Position numbers and translations under genes: made by a program. A DNA stretch of 64,000 bases from Streptococcus suis (GTDB lineage Bacteria; Bacillota; Bacilli; Lactobacillales; Streptococcaceae), in contig CP025095.1 in NCBI GenBank assembly GCA_002831545.1, positions 930,001 through 994,000 on the forward strand, given 5' to 3'. The notes beneath the pieces are model-generated. The model did not search any database. It was given only the letters and a program-made list of their open reading frames with translations, and was not told where the DNA came from. Positions 42,089 through 51,055 of this stretch are shown here, in pieces (position 1 is the stretch's first letter; each line of letters opens with the position of its first letter).

Positions 42089-43879
42089 GTGCTTTCAAAG
42101 GATAAAATTACTGAAATAAAACAAGCTCTCAATATCGTTGATGTTATTGGTGAAACGGTTGCTTTGACTAAGGCCGGACGTAATTATGTCGGTCTTTGCC
42201 CTTTTCATAGGGAGAAAACCCCGTCTTTCAATGTGATTGAAGATAAGCAGTTCTATCATTGTTTTGGATGTGGGAAGTCTGGCGATGTATTTAAGTTTGT
42301 CGAAGAAGTTCGTGGTGTTTCTTTTGCAGATGCGGCAGCTATCTTAGCTGAGAAGGCAGGGTTTCAAGTAGATGTAACTCCTTCCTATCATCAAGAGGAG
42401 AAAAGGGTTAGTCCGCATCAGGTACTGTATGATATTCATCGGGATGCTGCAAAGTTTTATCATGCCCTTTTGATGACAACCAAAATGGGTGAGGAAGCTA
42501 GAGCTTATCTACACCAACGTGGCTTGACAGATGATGTCATAAAAACATTCCAGCTAGGCTTAGCTCCTGCCGAACAGAATATTCTTTACCAAAAACTATC
42601 AGGTCAATATGACGAAGAAAGTCTATTGAATTCGGGTTTGTTCAATCCAAGTGAGAATAATATTATTTATGACGCCTTTCAAGCGAGGATTATTTTCCCC
42701 TTGGCGGATGAATATGGTCGAATTGTAGCTTTTTCAGGTCGGATTTGGACCGAAGAAGATCGAAACAATAAACAATTAGCTAAGTATAAAAACTCTCGTA
42801 GTACTGCGATTTTCAATAAAAGCTATGAATTGTATCATTTGGACAAGGCTAAAGCGGTTATTAAGAAGCAACGTGAAGCCTATCTCATGGAAGGTTTTCT
42901 AGATGTCATTGCTGCTCATCGTGTAGGGATTGATAATGCAGTGGCTTCCATGGGAACAGCTTTGACAAGAGAGCATGTTGCACATCTAGCTAAGTTTTGT
43001 AAGAAAATTGTTCTGACTTATGATGGGGATAAGGCTGGACAGGCAGCTACCATGAAGGTGCTGGACGAACTACAAGATTTTCAGGTTGAAATCGTGAGTT
43101 TGCCAGATAATATGGACCCAGATGAATTTTTGCAGAAAAATTCGGAAGAAGCCTTGCAACAGGTTTTAACCAAGTCACGAATCAGCGATGTAGAATTTTT
43201 GATTCAATACTTGAAGCCTGAAAATCCTGACAATCTACAAATGCAGATTGAGTTTGTAGATAAGATTGCACCAATTATTGCCAAAGTATCATCCATTACA
43301 GCTCAAAATTCTTATATTTATAAGGTGGCGGATTTACTTTCTGATTTTGATTATAATCAGGTGGAACAGGCAGTAAATGCTGTTCGTCTGAACCAGCGCC
43401 AGGAGAGAACACAACAGGTATTTCAATCACAGACTGGTCAGTCTTATTTGCCACCAGTCCAAACGATTGCTCGTATAACGAGTCTAATTCGAACAGAAAA
43501 CCATTTACTTTATCGGATGGTTGAACATCCTTATATTCTCAATGAGTTCCGTTTACGAGAAGATTTTTATTTTGCGACGCCAGAATTGCAAGCTATTTAT
43601 GATATGTTAAAAAAATCTGGGGAAATTACCAGTTTTGAACTATCACAGTTGAACGATTCCGCTCAACAGGCTTGGTATCGTATGCAGGAAGAACGTTTAC
43701 CTAATGAAGTATCTCCACACGAAATCGAAGAATTAGAAATTCGGCGAGACAAGGAATTGTTGAAGAAGGAGAACCAGCATCTAGCACGGAAAATCCGTGA
43801 ACATTCCCATGTGGGAAATGCAGATATTGCCCTCGATGAGTTGCAAAAACTCCTCGATAGAAGAAGACAAATGGAGTAA
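42089..43879 (+). CDS. dnaG: DNA primase
   Basis: A 596-residue primase that makes RNA primers at the fork. The N-terminal zinc-binding domain shows [11 protein letters not shown] (about 38-48) and [15 protein letters not shown] [11 protein letters not shown] (about 58-68), giving the CHC2 zinc ligands. The TOPRIM domain has [10 protein letters not shown] (about 269-278) and YDGDKAG (about 311-317). The C-terminal helicase-binding part is short and helical. I chose the GTG start at 42089 behind GAGGAGGG; the ATG two bases earlier is in another frame. The stop is two bases before rpoD. Confidence 0.96.
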   Translation: MLSKDKITEIKQALNIVDVIGETVALTKAGRNYVGLCPFHREKTPSFNVIEDKQFYHCFGCGKSGDVFKFVEEVRGVSFADAAAILAEKAGFQVDVTPSYHQEEKRVSPHQVLYDIHRDAAKFYHALLMTTKMGEEARAYLHQRGLTDDVIKTFQLGLAPAEQNILYQKLSGQYDEESLLNSGLFNPSENNIIYDAFQARIIFPLADEYGRIVAFSGRIWTEEDRNNKQLAKYKNSRSTAIFNKSYELYHLDKAKAVIKKQREAYLMEGFLDVIAAHRVGIDNAVASMGTALTREHVAHLAKFCKKIVLTYDGDKAGQAATMKVLDELQDFQVEIVSLPDNMDPDEFLQKNSEEALQQVLTKSRISDVEFLIQYLKPENPDNLQMQIEFVDKIAPIIAKVSSITAQNSYIYKVADLLSDFDYNQVEQAVNAVRLNQRQERTQQVFQSQTGQSYLPPVQTIARITSLIRTENHLLYRMVEHPYILNEFRLREDFYFATPELQAIYDMLKKSGEITSFELSQLNDSAQQAWYRMQEERLPNEVSPHEIEELEIRRDKELLKKENQHLARKIREHSHVGNADIALDELQKLLDRRRQME

Positions 43880-43881
43880 AT

Positions 43882-45000
43882 ATGACAAATAAAAAAGATA
43901 AAAAAACAGAAGTAACTACTTTTGATGTACAAGTTGCCGAATTTATCCGTAACCATAAAAAACAAGGTTCAGCTACAGACGATGAAATCAATGACCAACT
44001 GGTTATTCCGTTTACGCTTGATGCTGATGGGATTGATGATTTGCTCCAACGTATTCAAGATGCCGGGATTTCGATTGTTGACAAGGATGGTAATCCTTCT
44101 GCGCGTGCTATGCAGGTAGAGGAAGAACCAGAATTATCTGATGAAGAATTGCTCGGAAGCACTTCTGCAAAAGTGAACGACCCAGTCCGCATGTATTTGA
44201 AAGAAATTGGTGTTGTACCTCTTTTGACCAACGAGGAAGAGCAAGAATTGGCTCTGGCAGTCGAAGCAGGGGACCCAGAAGCGAAACAACGTTTGGCTGA
44301 AGCCAACTTGCGTTTGGTTGTATCCATTGCCAAACGCTATGTCGGCCGTGGTATGCAGTTCCTTGATCTTATCCAAGAAGGAAACATGGGCTTGATGAAG
44401 GCCGTTGATAAGTTTGACTATTCAAAAGGTTTCAAGTTTTCAACCTATGCAACTTGGTGGATTCGTCAGGCTATCACTCGTGCCATTGCGGACCAAGCGC
44501 GTACAATCCGTATCCCTGTTCACATGGTAGAAACCATTAACAAATTGGTCCGTGAACAACGCAATCTCTTGCAGGAATTGGGCCAAGATCCAACTCCTGA
44601 GCAAATCGCTGAGCGTATGGATATGACGCCTGAGAAAGTTCGTGAAATCCTCAAGATTGCACAAGAGCCTGTTTCACTCGAGACCCCAATTGGTGAAGAA
44701 GATGATAGTCATCTTGGAGATTTTATCGAAGACGAAGTCATTGAAAATCCAGTTGATTACACAACTCGTGTCGTTCTTCGTGAACAGTTAGATGAGGTAT
44801 TGGATACTCTTACTGACCGTGAGGAAAACGTATTGCGTCTTCGTTTTGGTTTAGATGATGGTAAAATGCGTACGCTTGAAGATGTTGGTAAAGTCTTTAA
44901 CGTAACCCGTGAACGCATCCGCCAAATTGAAGCCAAAGCCCTCCGTAAACTCCGCCACCCATCCCGCAGCAAACCACTCAGAGATTTTATTGAGGATTGA
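43882..45000 (+). CDS. rpoD: Primary sigma factor RpoD (SigA)
   Basis: A 372-residue sigma-70 factor, the short Gram-positive form lacking the long non-conserved insert. Region 1.2 is [15 protein letters not shown] (about 97-111). Region 2 is [20 protein letters not shown] and [14 protein letters not shown] (about 191-204, -10 recognition). Region 3 and the region 4.2 helix-turn-helix [17 protein letters not shown] (about 339-355, -35 recognition) complete it. It directly follows dnaG in a classical macromolecular-synthesis pair. The consensus promoters found across this window fit its specificity. Confidence 0.98.
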   Translation: MTNKKDKKTEVTTFDVQVAEFIRNHKKQGSATDDEINDQLVIPFTLDADGIDDLLQRIQDAGISIVDKDGNPSARAMQVEEEPELSDEELLGSTSAKVNDPVRMYLKEIGVVPLLTNEEEQELALAVEAGDPEAKQRLAEANLRLVVSIAKRYVGRGMQFLDLIQEGNMGLMKAVDKFDYSKGFKFSTYATWWIRQAITRAIADQARTIRIPVHMVETINKLVREQRNLLQELGQDPTPEQIAERMDMTPEKVREILKIAQEPVSLETPIGEEDDSHLGDFIEDEVIENPVDYTTRVVLREQLDEVLDTLTDREENVLRLRFGLDDGKMRTLEDVGKVFNVTRERIRQIEAKALRKLRHPSRSKPLRDFIED

Positions 45001-45128
45001 TTTTGTCTGGGAGACAAAATCAACCGCTCGCTGAAAACAGGAAACGAGCGAGAGTTCGGGGAGGTTTTGACACAAACTTCGTTTGGTTCTTTTCTAGTAT
45101 TGAACTTGTGAAAAAGAAAGAGAGAAAA

Positions 45129-45452
45129 ATGACGTACACAGAAGATCAAATTAAAGACATTCAGGAGCGTGTTTTTCATGCTCTTGAAGATGTGATTGAC
45201 CCTGAGCTAGGTATTGATATTATCAATTTAGGGCTAATTTATGAAATCCGATTTATTGAGGGCAAGGCTGAAATTGATATGACCTTGACGACCATGGGTT
45301 GTCCATTAGCTGATCTAATTACCGATCAAATTCATGATGTACTGAAGGATGTCCCTGAAGTAACAGAAGTAGATGTGAGACTGGTTTGGTCACCAGCTTG
45401 GACCATTCAAAAAATGAGTCGTTATGCTCGAATTGCATTAGGAATTAAATAA
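45129..45452 (+). CDS. MIP18-family (DUF59) metal-sulfur cluster assembly factor
   Basis: A 107-residue protein of the SufT/PaaD/MIP18 family, involved in Fe-S cluster maturation. The motif DPELGIDIINLGLIYEI (about 23-39) and the invariant TTMGCPLADLI (about 56-66), with its cysteine, define the family. The tail W-x-P-A-W (about 89-93) is also typical. The ATG at 45129 sits behind a weak GAGAGAA site. It follows rpoD by 128 bp. That gap has two hairpins (GATTTTGTC/GACAAAATC and CGCTCG/CGAGCG) and may be read through. Confidence 0.88.
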   Translation: MTYTEDQIKDIQERVFHALEDVIDPELGIDIINLGLIYEIRFIEGKAEIDMTLTTMGCPLADLITDQIHDVLKDVPEVTEVDVRLVWSPAWTIQKMSRYARIALGIK

Positions 45453-45458
45453 AAAAAC

Positions 45459-45493
45459 AAAATGGTTTCGAACGTTTGAAGCCATTTTTTTAT
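45459..45493 (+). terminator. Terminator after the MIP18-family gene
   Basis: AAAATGGTTTC/GAAGCCATTTTTTT hairpin with a strong T run. Confidence 0.85.
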
Positions 45494-45533
45494 TAATGTT
45501 TGGATTTTTTGTAAAAAATATTAAAAATTATAC

Positions 45534-45562
45534 TTGTCAAAGAGAAATTTCCGTGTTACAAT
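45534..45562 (+). promoter_or_regulatory. Strong promoter of an unidentified RNA gene
   Basis: TTGTCA (45534-45539), 17-bp spacer ending in TGT (extended -10), and TACAAT (45557-45562). Transcription would start near 45569. Confidence 0.85.
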
Positions 45563-45568
45563 AAACAG

Positions 45569-45921
45569 GCCTAGGAAAAGTAGTCATACCTATTCTAGCA
45601 AATATCAGACCTATATGGGATGGGTAGCTCTGCTATTTATCATAACCAAAGCCTACGGACAGGCGGGTCGAATGCCGAAGCGTGGCGTAAGCCACATTAT
45701 TGATAGGGTTAAAAGCCTACATTTTATAAGTTGATTTTAGGGTTCATCCCTAATTCGTATATCAAATTTAGTGTGGTGAAAGCACACGTCATCTTGTGAA
45801 ACGGTCAATAAAGTACGTATATATTTGCACTGGAGAGTAGGAAACGGTAGGCACATAAACTCAAGAGAAGAATAAAAAGCGTCGATTTGGATTGTAGAGC
45901 AGGATGAACCCTGCTCTTTTT
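45569..45921 (+). ncRNA. Unidentified structured non-coding RNA (~350 nt)
   Basis: A transcription unit with a near-consensus promoter (45534-45562) and a perfect terminator (GAGCAGG-ATGAAC-CCTGCTC-TTTTT, 45897-45921) but no convincing coding frame. Internal helices include GCGTGGCGTAAGCCAC-type pairing (about 45680-45696), GGGTT-CAT-CCC (about 45741-45751), GTGTGGTGAAAGCACAC (about 45770-45788) and a T-loop-like GGTCGAAT. It lacks the RNase P core words (GAGGAAAGTCC, ACAGAA), and tmRNA is elsewhere (47388). I cannot name the family. A 66-codon frame over 45534-45734 has no ribosome site and is judged spurious. Confidence 0.6.
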
Positions 45922-45939
45922 GCTTTGTTATGTGACTTT

Positions 45940-46684
45940 TAGTCCGTTACGCTCCATAAGGTGCGTGACAAATAAACCACCCGCTATGCGGGTGCGCGAC
46001 GAAGGTTATACCAAAAAAACTCCAAACGCGATACAATAAAGGTGTTCAAGCCTATTGTAAAGCGAAAGGAGAAAAATATGGCGCAAAAGGCACATAGTTT
46101 ATCACATACAAAGTGGCTGTGTTCTACCACATTGTCTTCACCCCTAAGTATAGACGAAAAATTATCTATAATCAATATCGAAGTAGTCTTGGAGAGATAT
46201 TTCGACGATTGTGTAGTTATAAAGGTGTTGAAATTATCGAAGGTCATCTGATGCTGGATCATGTTCATATGTTAGTCAATATTCCCCCGCGGTTAAGTGT
46301 ATCCAGTTTTATGGGCTATTTAAAAGGCAAGAGTGCTCTTATGATGTTTGATAAACACGCCAATCTCAAATATAAATTTGGCAATCGTCATTTCTGGGCA
46401 GAGGGATATTATGTAAGTACGGTTGGACTTAATGAAGCCACAATTAAGAAATATATACAAGAACAGGAAAAACATGATCTAGCACTTGATAAATTGAGTG
46501 TAAAAGAGTATGAAGATTCCTTTAGGGATAATGGCAAGTAGTACGAATGCCTCTTTAAGAGGCTAGTGACGAGTCAAAAGCAGTGAGGCTTGAACAAAGT
46601 GAAAGCCAGCGTCTTTAGGCGCTGGCTGGTGATGTGGGCTTATAGCCCTTGTTCAAACCACCCGTTTTCACGGGTGGTTATGAC
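45940..46684 (+). mobile_element. IS200-type (IS200/IS605 family) insertion sequence
   Basis: A single HUH transposase gene is flanked by sub-terminal hairpins rather than inverted repeats. The left one is CCACCCGC-TAT-GCGGGTG-type (about 45978-45995) and the right one is AACCACCCG-TTTTCA-CGGGTGGTT (46656-46679). The RE also contains a large GCCAGCGTC/GGCGCTGGC hairpin (about 46602-46628). Ends are approximate. The element lies just past the stop codon of the converging TVP38-like gene without damaging it. Confidence 0.75.
46078..46541 (+). pseudogene. tnpA: IS200-family HUH transposase TnpA, frameshifted
   Basis: The start MAQKAHSLSHTKW follows GAAAGGAG. After about residue 14 the frame is lost; the expected continuation (YHIVFTPKYRRKIIYNQYRS) is in the next frame from about 46121, and the whole span of 464 bp is one base short of a multiple of three. 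Downstream are the family's HUH-type pattern (EGHLMLDHVHMLVNIPP, with HVH) and the catalytic-tyrosine helix (FWAEGYYVSTVGLNEATI). One base is missing near 46114-46121, so the gene is probably inactive unless the frameshift is a sequencing error. Confidence 0.88.
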
Positions 46685-47278
46685 TTATCCTAACAATTGC
46701 TGCAACCATTGGCTGCCATAGATCCAAAAGAAGCTATAGGCCACAACTGAGAAAGGGCGACAAAGTAAAGTAATCATAATAAATTTCCGATAGCTCATGC
46801 TTGTTAATCCAGTAATCATCACCACTATGTCAGCTGGAGAAATGGGAGAAAGCATACAAAGAACAAAGAAAATTTCATAACTACGTTTATTATCAATTTT
46901 GCTTTCATATTTGTAAAACGTATCTTCAGACATGAAGAGGAGACAAAATTTCTTTCCATAGCGACGAGCCAACCAGAAAAGGATGATACTACCGATTGAA
47001 ATTCCAAGATAATTGAGAAAGAATCCCCACCAAAAATGAAATACGAGGAAACCTACAACAGTCGTAACACCGCCTGGAATAATCGGAAATACAACTTGAA
47101 TAATCTGAATAGCTAAAAAAGAGAGGCTACCTAAAGCACCTTGGCTTTTGATTAAATCGCTTAAGACATTTTGGTCGTTCAAAATGCCAATCTTATAGAG
47201 CCAAAACAGAAAAATAGCAGTCCCGATAAGGGTCAAAATACTTAATACTTGAATGGTTTTTTGCCAAAATTTATACAT
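46685..47278 (-). CDS. TVP38/TMEM64 (VTT/DedA-like) membrane protein
   Basis: A 197-residue integral membrane protein with the VTT-domain core. Re-entrant loop and helices include FPIIPGGVTTVVGFLVFHFW (about 63-82), ARRYGKKF (about 104-111), and LCMLSPISPADIVVMITGLT (about 139-158), with a conserved PxxPxD-like motif. DedA-superfamily proteins act in lipid (undecaprenyl-phosphate) flipping or membrane homeostasis; the specific role here is unknown. A minus-strand extended -10 (TGGTAAAAT, 47293-47285) lies six bases before the ATG, so the mRNA may be leaderless. It is divergent from ssrA. Confidence 0.88.
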   Translation of the reverse strand: MYKFWQKTIQVLSILTLIGTAIFLFWLYKIGILNDQNVLSDLIKSQGALGSLSFLAIQIIQVVFPIIPGGVTTVVGFLVFHFWWGFFLNYLGISIGSIILFWLARRYGKKFCLLFMSEDTFYKYESKIDNKRSYEIFFVLCMLSPISPADIVVMITGLTSMSYRKFIMITLLCRPFSVVAYSFFWIYGSQWLQQLLG

Positions 47279-47337
47279 ACTTTCATTTTACCATATTTCA
47301 AAATTTTTTTAAATTGTAAGGAAAATGTAAAATAATT

Positions 47338-47366
47338 TTGCTATTTATAAAAAATTCTGCTATAAT
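47338..47366 (+). promoter_or_regulatory. ssrA promoter
   Basis: TTGCTA (47338-47343), 17-bp spacer, TATAAT (47361-47366), 21 bases before the mature tmRNA 5' end. Confidence 0.8.
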
Positions 47367-47387
47367 AATTCCTGTATCAAATCCTAC

Positions 47388-47732
47388 GGGGTTGTTACGG
47401 ATTCGACAGGCATTATGAGGCTTGTTCTGCAACTCATCGGCAGATGTAAAAATGCCAGTTAAATATAACTGCAAAAAATACAAACACTTACGCATTAGCA
47501 GCTTAATAACCTGCCTGCGTGACCATTCGCGAATTGCTTGTGTTTGCTGATTGGTCTTAAAATAACAAGCTACGTTGGGATTGAGTCAGGCTGTTCCAAA
47601 AGAGATTTACTGACTCGCTTGGTCTAGGTTTGAGTTATGTATCGAGCCCAAGTTAAAGCAAGACATAACCTATGGTTGTAGACGAATAAGTTAGCAGGTG
47701 TTTGGACGTGGGTTCGACTCCCACCAGCTCCA
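47388..47732 (+). ncRNA. ssrA: tmRNA (transfer-messenger RNA)
   Basis: It begins GGGGTTGTTACGGATTCGAC, the universal tmRNA 5' end. The 3' end CGTGGGTTCGACTCCCACCAG plus CTCCA forms the T arm and acceptor, with GGGGTTG pairing CAGCTCC. The reading frame GCAAAAAATACAAACACTTA and onward encodes the proteolysis tag AKNTNTYALAA followed by TAA, a typical streptococcal tag. tmRNA rescues stalled ribosomes with SmpB. The terminal CCA is not encoded. tRNA-Ser follows directly. Confidence 0.97.
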
Positions 47733-47737
47733 TATAT

Positions 47738-47825
47738 GGAAGATTACTCAAGAGGCTCAAGAGGCCGTGTTGGAAACGCGGTAGGCGTGTAACAGCGTGC
47801 GTGGGTTCGAATCCCATGTCTTCCG
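47738..47825 (+). tRNA. tRNA-Ser (anticodon GGA)
   Basis: An 88-nt class II tRNA. Acceptor GGAAGAT/GTCTTCC with discriminator G, anticodon loop TTGGAAA (anticodon GGA), a long variable arm (TAGGCGTGTAACAGCGTGC) and T arm GTGGGTTCGAATCCCAT. CCA is not encoded. It lies six bases after tmRNA and shares a terminator with it. Confidence 0.96.
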
Positions 47826-47831
47826 TATGGC

Positions 47832-47857
47832 AAGAACGATGAAAATCGTTCTTTTTT
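47832..47857 (+). terminator. Terminator after ssrA-tRNA-Ser
   Basis: AAGAACGAT-GAAA-ATCGTTCTTTTTT hairpin with T run. Confidence 0.9.
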
Positions 47858-47973
47858 CTTGCACTTGAAATTATCTAATAAGAATAATGTTCATTTTTTG
47901 TGGAGATTGTCTTGTATTTTGTCAAAAATATGATATGATAGTTAACAATCTACTTACGAAAGAGGAAGTGTTG

Positions 47974-48982
47974 ATGTTGAATGTACAAGAATTAGCCAAG
48001 ACAGAATTGCATTGCCATTTGGATGGTTCCCTATCTTTATCGGCAATCCGACAACTTGCCCAACTGGCAGAAATTTCCATTCCAGACAAGGATGAGGAAC
48101 TCAGAAAATTGGTCAGTATCGAAGGCAAGGTGGATAGCCTGATGACCTATTTGAAAACTTTTGACTTTATCCGTCCACTCTTACAAACCCCAGAAGCATT
48201 GGAATTAGCTGCCTACGATGTTCTAGGTCAAGCATCAGAGGATGGAGTCCTCTATATTGAACTTCGCTTTGCACCAGAACTGTCGACGGATCAAGACTTG
48301 ACTATTTTAGAAGCGGTCTCAGCAGTTTTAGTTGGACTAAACAGGGGGCAGGAAGATTTTGGAGTGGTTGCTAAACTTCTGGTTTGTGGTTTAAAGCAAA
48401 CGAATACGAATCAAACGAAGGAACTCTTTTCGGCTATTGCTGATTTGGCACCGAAAGGATTGGTTGGCTTTGATTTTGCTGGAAACGAGGCAGACTACCC
48501 AACTCATGAGCTGGCTGAGTTGATTGACTACACACAATCTCTGGGTTACCCCATGACCTTCCATGCTGGTGAGTGTGGTTGCGTGACCAATGTAGCCCAA
48601 GCTCTGGCCTTGGGTATCAAGCGGATTGGACATGGAACGGCTCTTAGCGGTCACGCTGAGGCTATTCAGGCTTTTTGTCAATAGCGGAGCAACGCTTGAG
48701 ATGTGCCTGACTTCAAATCTCCAGACCGGAGCTGCCCAAACTCTAGCAGACTTCCCCTATGAACAGCTGGTTCAAGCGGGAGCAAAGATTACCATCAATA
48801 CAGATAATCGAACGGTTTCCAATACAAATCTAAATAAAGAATATCAGCTATTTGTAGAGTATTTTGGAACGACCAAGGAAGAATTTTATCAATTCAACAG
48901 AAATGCTATTCAAGCAAGCTTTGCCAGTGAAGAAGAAAAGGCAAACTTACTTGATGTCCTAGCCCAAAAGTATAATTTGTAA
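47974..48982 (+). pseudogene. add: Adenosine deaminase gene with a +1 frameshift in a T5 tract
   Basis: The first frame encodes 236 residues with the metal site ELHCHLDGS (about 11-19), FHAGECG (substrate/metal H and catalytic E, about 202-208) and GHGTALS. It stops prematurely at TAG after QAFCQ. The remaining domain, from [10 protein letters not shown] to the end and including the metal-binding TINTDN, continues in another frame to 48982. Removing one T from TTTTT at 48672-48676 restores a ~335-residue adenosine deaminase. The span (1009 bp) is one base over a multiple of three. It is either a real inactivation of adenosine-to-inosine conversion or a homopolymer sequencing error. Confidence 0.92.
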
Positions 48983-48986
48983 AAAG

Positions 48987-49027
48987 AAAGCTCTAGGCCA
49001 TGTCAGAACGACCGGCAAAGAGCTTTT
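48987..49027. terminator. Bidirectional terminator between add and the ABC operon
   Basis: AAAGCTCT...AGAGCTTTTT, with complementary GGCC/GGC words inside the loop. It serves both convergent units. Confidence 0.7.
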
Positions 49028-49029
49028 TC

Positions 49030-49812
49030 TTATTGCAAATTCAATTTCTTGGTCATGATAAAGTGTGTACCAAAATAGTAGGCAAAGGCCAGAATGATAT
49101 TGACCAAGGCCAAGATAGGACTTGGGTATAATGGTAGCGCGGCATTATAAAGATTCTCTAGATAATTGGTAAAAACGAGAGCTCCAAACACACCGAGAAC
49201 AATTGAAATTCCGATATAGGTTAAAATGGCAAACAGTAGACGGTGATCTTTAAACAGTTGACCAACAGAGATGGAGAAGTAGATCAGCAAGATTCCCATT
49301 GTTGACTCAATCAGCACATAGAATAGATGTGCAAATATGACAGGCCAGTCTAATGCTTGTACAACAGTATGCAATTCAGGAATCATGATTTCCTCAGTTC
49401 CGAGCATGAGAACAGCTAAAATGATTCCGATTGAAAGAACAGTGGTAACTCCTGCCAAAAAGTACCAAACCAATGAAGCTACAAGTTTGCTGAGGATAAT
49501 TTGGTGGCTGGAGACAGGTAAGGTCATGGTTAAATAGCCCTGACGACCATAGACATTTTTTCTAAATCGGTTAATAACCATGAAAAAGGTGGATAAACCG
49601 AGTGCTGCAATTAAGATACCGAAGGTCATGAAGGATGTACCGAAAAGAACCATTTCAGCACCACCAGGTTCAGTGCTTCCAGCTTGTGCCCGTAGGGTCA
49701 AAGCTTGTAACCAGAATCCAAGTATTGCAGACAGGACCAATGCCCCGGCATAAATTCCTAAATACCATTTTCCAACGGATTGAAATTCATATTTGAGTAA
49801 TTTCTTAAACAT
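49030..49812 (-). CDS. ABC-2-type transporter permease
   Basis: A 260-residue membrane protein with six predicted helices: about 17-37, 52-78, 108-133, 150-180, 190-215 and 227-250. It is the membrane partner of the ATPase encoded immediately upstream (16-bp gap). An amphipathic start (MFKKLLKYEFQSVGKWYLG) is typical of ABC-2 permeases such as those of YtrA-type operons. The ribosome site AGAAGGAG is well placed. Its substrate is unknown; in related operons the transporters respond to cell-wall antibiotics. Confidence 0.85.
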   Translation of the reverse strand: MFKKLLKYEFQSVGKWYLGIYAGALVLSAILGFWLQALTLRAQAGSTEPGGAEMVLFGTSFMTFGILIAALGLSTFFMVINRFRKNVYGRQGYLTMTLPVSSHQIILSKLVASLVWYFLAGVTTVLSIGIILAVLMLGTEEIMIPELHTVVQALDWPVIFAHLFYVLIESTMGILLIYFSISVGQLFKDHRLLFAILTYIGISIVLGVFGALVFTNYLENLYNAALPLYPSPILALVNIILAFAYYFGTHFIMTKKLNLQ

Positions 49813-49828
49813 AGCAATCTCCTTCTAA

Positions 49829-50536
49829 CTAAGCCTTAAAGTCTTGGCGGAAGAGTTCGTCAATGGACTCGCCACTTTCAATACGGAGGTCATCCACGTT
49901 TTCATGGCGAATAACACTTCCGTAGTGTAGGAAAATAACCTCATCCAAAATTTGCTCGACATCTGAAATTAAGTGAGTAGAGATAATAACAGAGGCAGTC
50001 GGAGAGTAGTTGTTGACGATGGTTTTTAAAATGTAGTCTCGAGCGGCAGGGTCAACACCACCAATTGGCTCATCTAAAACATACAGCTGCGCTTGACGGC
50101 TCATTACCAAGATCAGCTGAACCTTTTCCTTGTTCCCTTTTGACAGGTGTTTCATGCGGCTGTTCAAATCAATTCCTAAGTCTTGCAAGAGGTGAAGAGC
50201 TCGTTCTTTATCGAAGTCCGCATAGAAATCTGTAAAGAAGGTGATAGCATCAGAAACCTTCATGCTTTCATCAAGATAGGTCGTATCTGGCAAATAGGAT
50301 ACGATTGCCTTGGTTTCAGGTGAAGGAGTGCGACCGTTGATAAGGACTTGACCATACTCAGGTTGCAATAGTCCATTGATGAGTTTGATTAACGTCGTCT
50401 TACCAGAACCATTTGGTCCCAAAAGTCCAATAATCTTACCAGCAGTCAATTTTAAGTTAACATTATTGAGAGCTACAGCACCGCCATAGGATTTTGAAAC
50501 CTGTTGTAATTCGACCAGGGTATATGCATTATTCAT
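49829..50536 (-). CDS. ABC transporter ATP-binding protein
   Basis: A 235-residue ATPase. Walker A is LLGPNGSGKTTLIKL (about 34-48), the Q-loop region is YLPDT, the signature is LSKGNKEKVQLIL (about 132-144; LSKGN in place of LSGGQ), and Walker B is LYVLDEPIGGVDP (about 154-166). The H-loop is ISTHLISD (about 187-194). It overlaps the GntR regulator gene by 8 bp, so regulator, ATPase and permease are one operon. Confidence 0.93.
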   Translation of the reverse strand: MNNAYTLVELQQVSKSYGGAVALNNVNLKLTAGKIIGLLGPNGSGKTTLIKLINGLLQPEYGQVLINGRTPSPETKAIVSYLPDTTYLDESMKVSDAITFFTDFYADFDKERALHLLQDLGIDLNSRMKHLSKGNKEKVQLILVMSRQAQLYVLDEPIGGVDPAARDYILKTIVNNYSPTASVIISTHLISDVEQILDEVIFLHYGSVIRHENVDDLRIESGESIDELFRQDFKA

Positions 50537-50903
50537 AAGACACTCCTTTCAAATAATCATCTAACTGGTGGGTTAATTCATCTTGATTGAAGCCCAAGTC
50601 CAGCATATTGGTCACAAAGTTTTCAAGTTCTTTCTGTGCCAAATGCAGGCGGGTCTGTGAAATCAATTCTTGATTGTCTGTGACGAAACGTCCTGTTGTG
50701 CGGACTGAGTAAACAAATCCTTCCGTTTCCAAATCAGACAGGGCCCGTTGCACCGTGTTTGGATTGACGCCAGCTATTTCAGCCAAGTCACGCACGGTTG
50801 GCAATTTATCTCCCGATTTCAATTGATTGGTCACAATCTGTAATTTTATAGTATTACTGATTTGAATATATATGGGCATATTGTTGTCAAATTTCCAAGC
50901 CAT
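50529..50903 (-). CDS. GntR-family transcriptional regulator (YtrA type)
   Basis: A 124-residue short GntR protein with the winged helix at the N-terminus. The sequence IYIQISNTIKLQIVTNQLKS (about 11-30), GDKLPTVRDLAEIAGVNPNT (about 31-50) and VQRALSDLETEGFVYSVRTT (about 51-70) is the family pattern. The small C-terminal helical tail is characteristic of the YtrA subgroup, which represses an adjacent ABC transporter operon. The start at 50903 follows GAAAGGAAAG; a longer open frame from 50933 is not family-like. Confidence 0.92.
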   Translation of the reverse strand: MAWKFDNNMPIYIQISNTIKLQIVTNQLKSGDKLPTVRDLAEIAGVNPNTVQRALSDLETEGFVYSVRTTGRFVTDNQELISQTRLHLAQKELENFVTNMLDLGFNQDELTHQLDDYLKGVSYE

Positions 50904-51055
50904 TATTCTTTCCTTTCTAGGCATTTTTGCCAATACCTATGTTCTAACAAAATAATACAATAAAACATGATAAATTGCAAGTCTTTTGATTGCATTTCTT
51001 GAAAAAATTTTCCTAGAATATTTGGTATAATAGAAGAAATAAAAAGGAGAAGACC
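50904..51055. promoter_or_regulatory. Divergent promoter region between the GntR operon and dnaE
   Basis: TTTGGTATAATAG (about 51020-51032) gives an extended -10 for dnaE, with AAAAAGGAG as ribosome site. On the other strand, the AT-rich stretch around 50940-50970 (TTGTTAGAAC and TATTGTATTATTTT) likely holds the operon promoter and the YtrA-type operator. Confidence 0.5.

Noticed and set aside
45534..45734. 66-codon frame over the 5' half of the unidentified RNA
   Set aside because: It starts at the -35 box, has no ribosome site, and covers helix-forming RNA sequence; treated as non-coding.
45569..45921. RNase P RNA or 6S RNA as identity for the ~350-nt RNA
   Set aside because: The conserved RNase P words (GAGGAAAGTCC and ACAGAA-type) are missing, and the length is too great for 6S RNA. 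Left unnamed.
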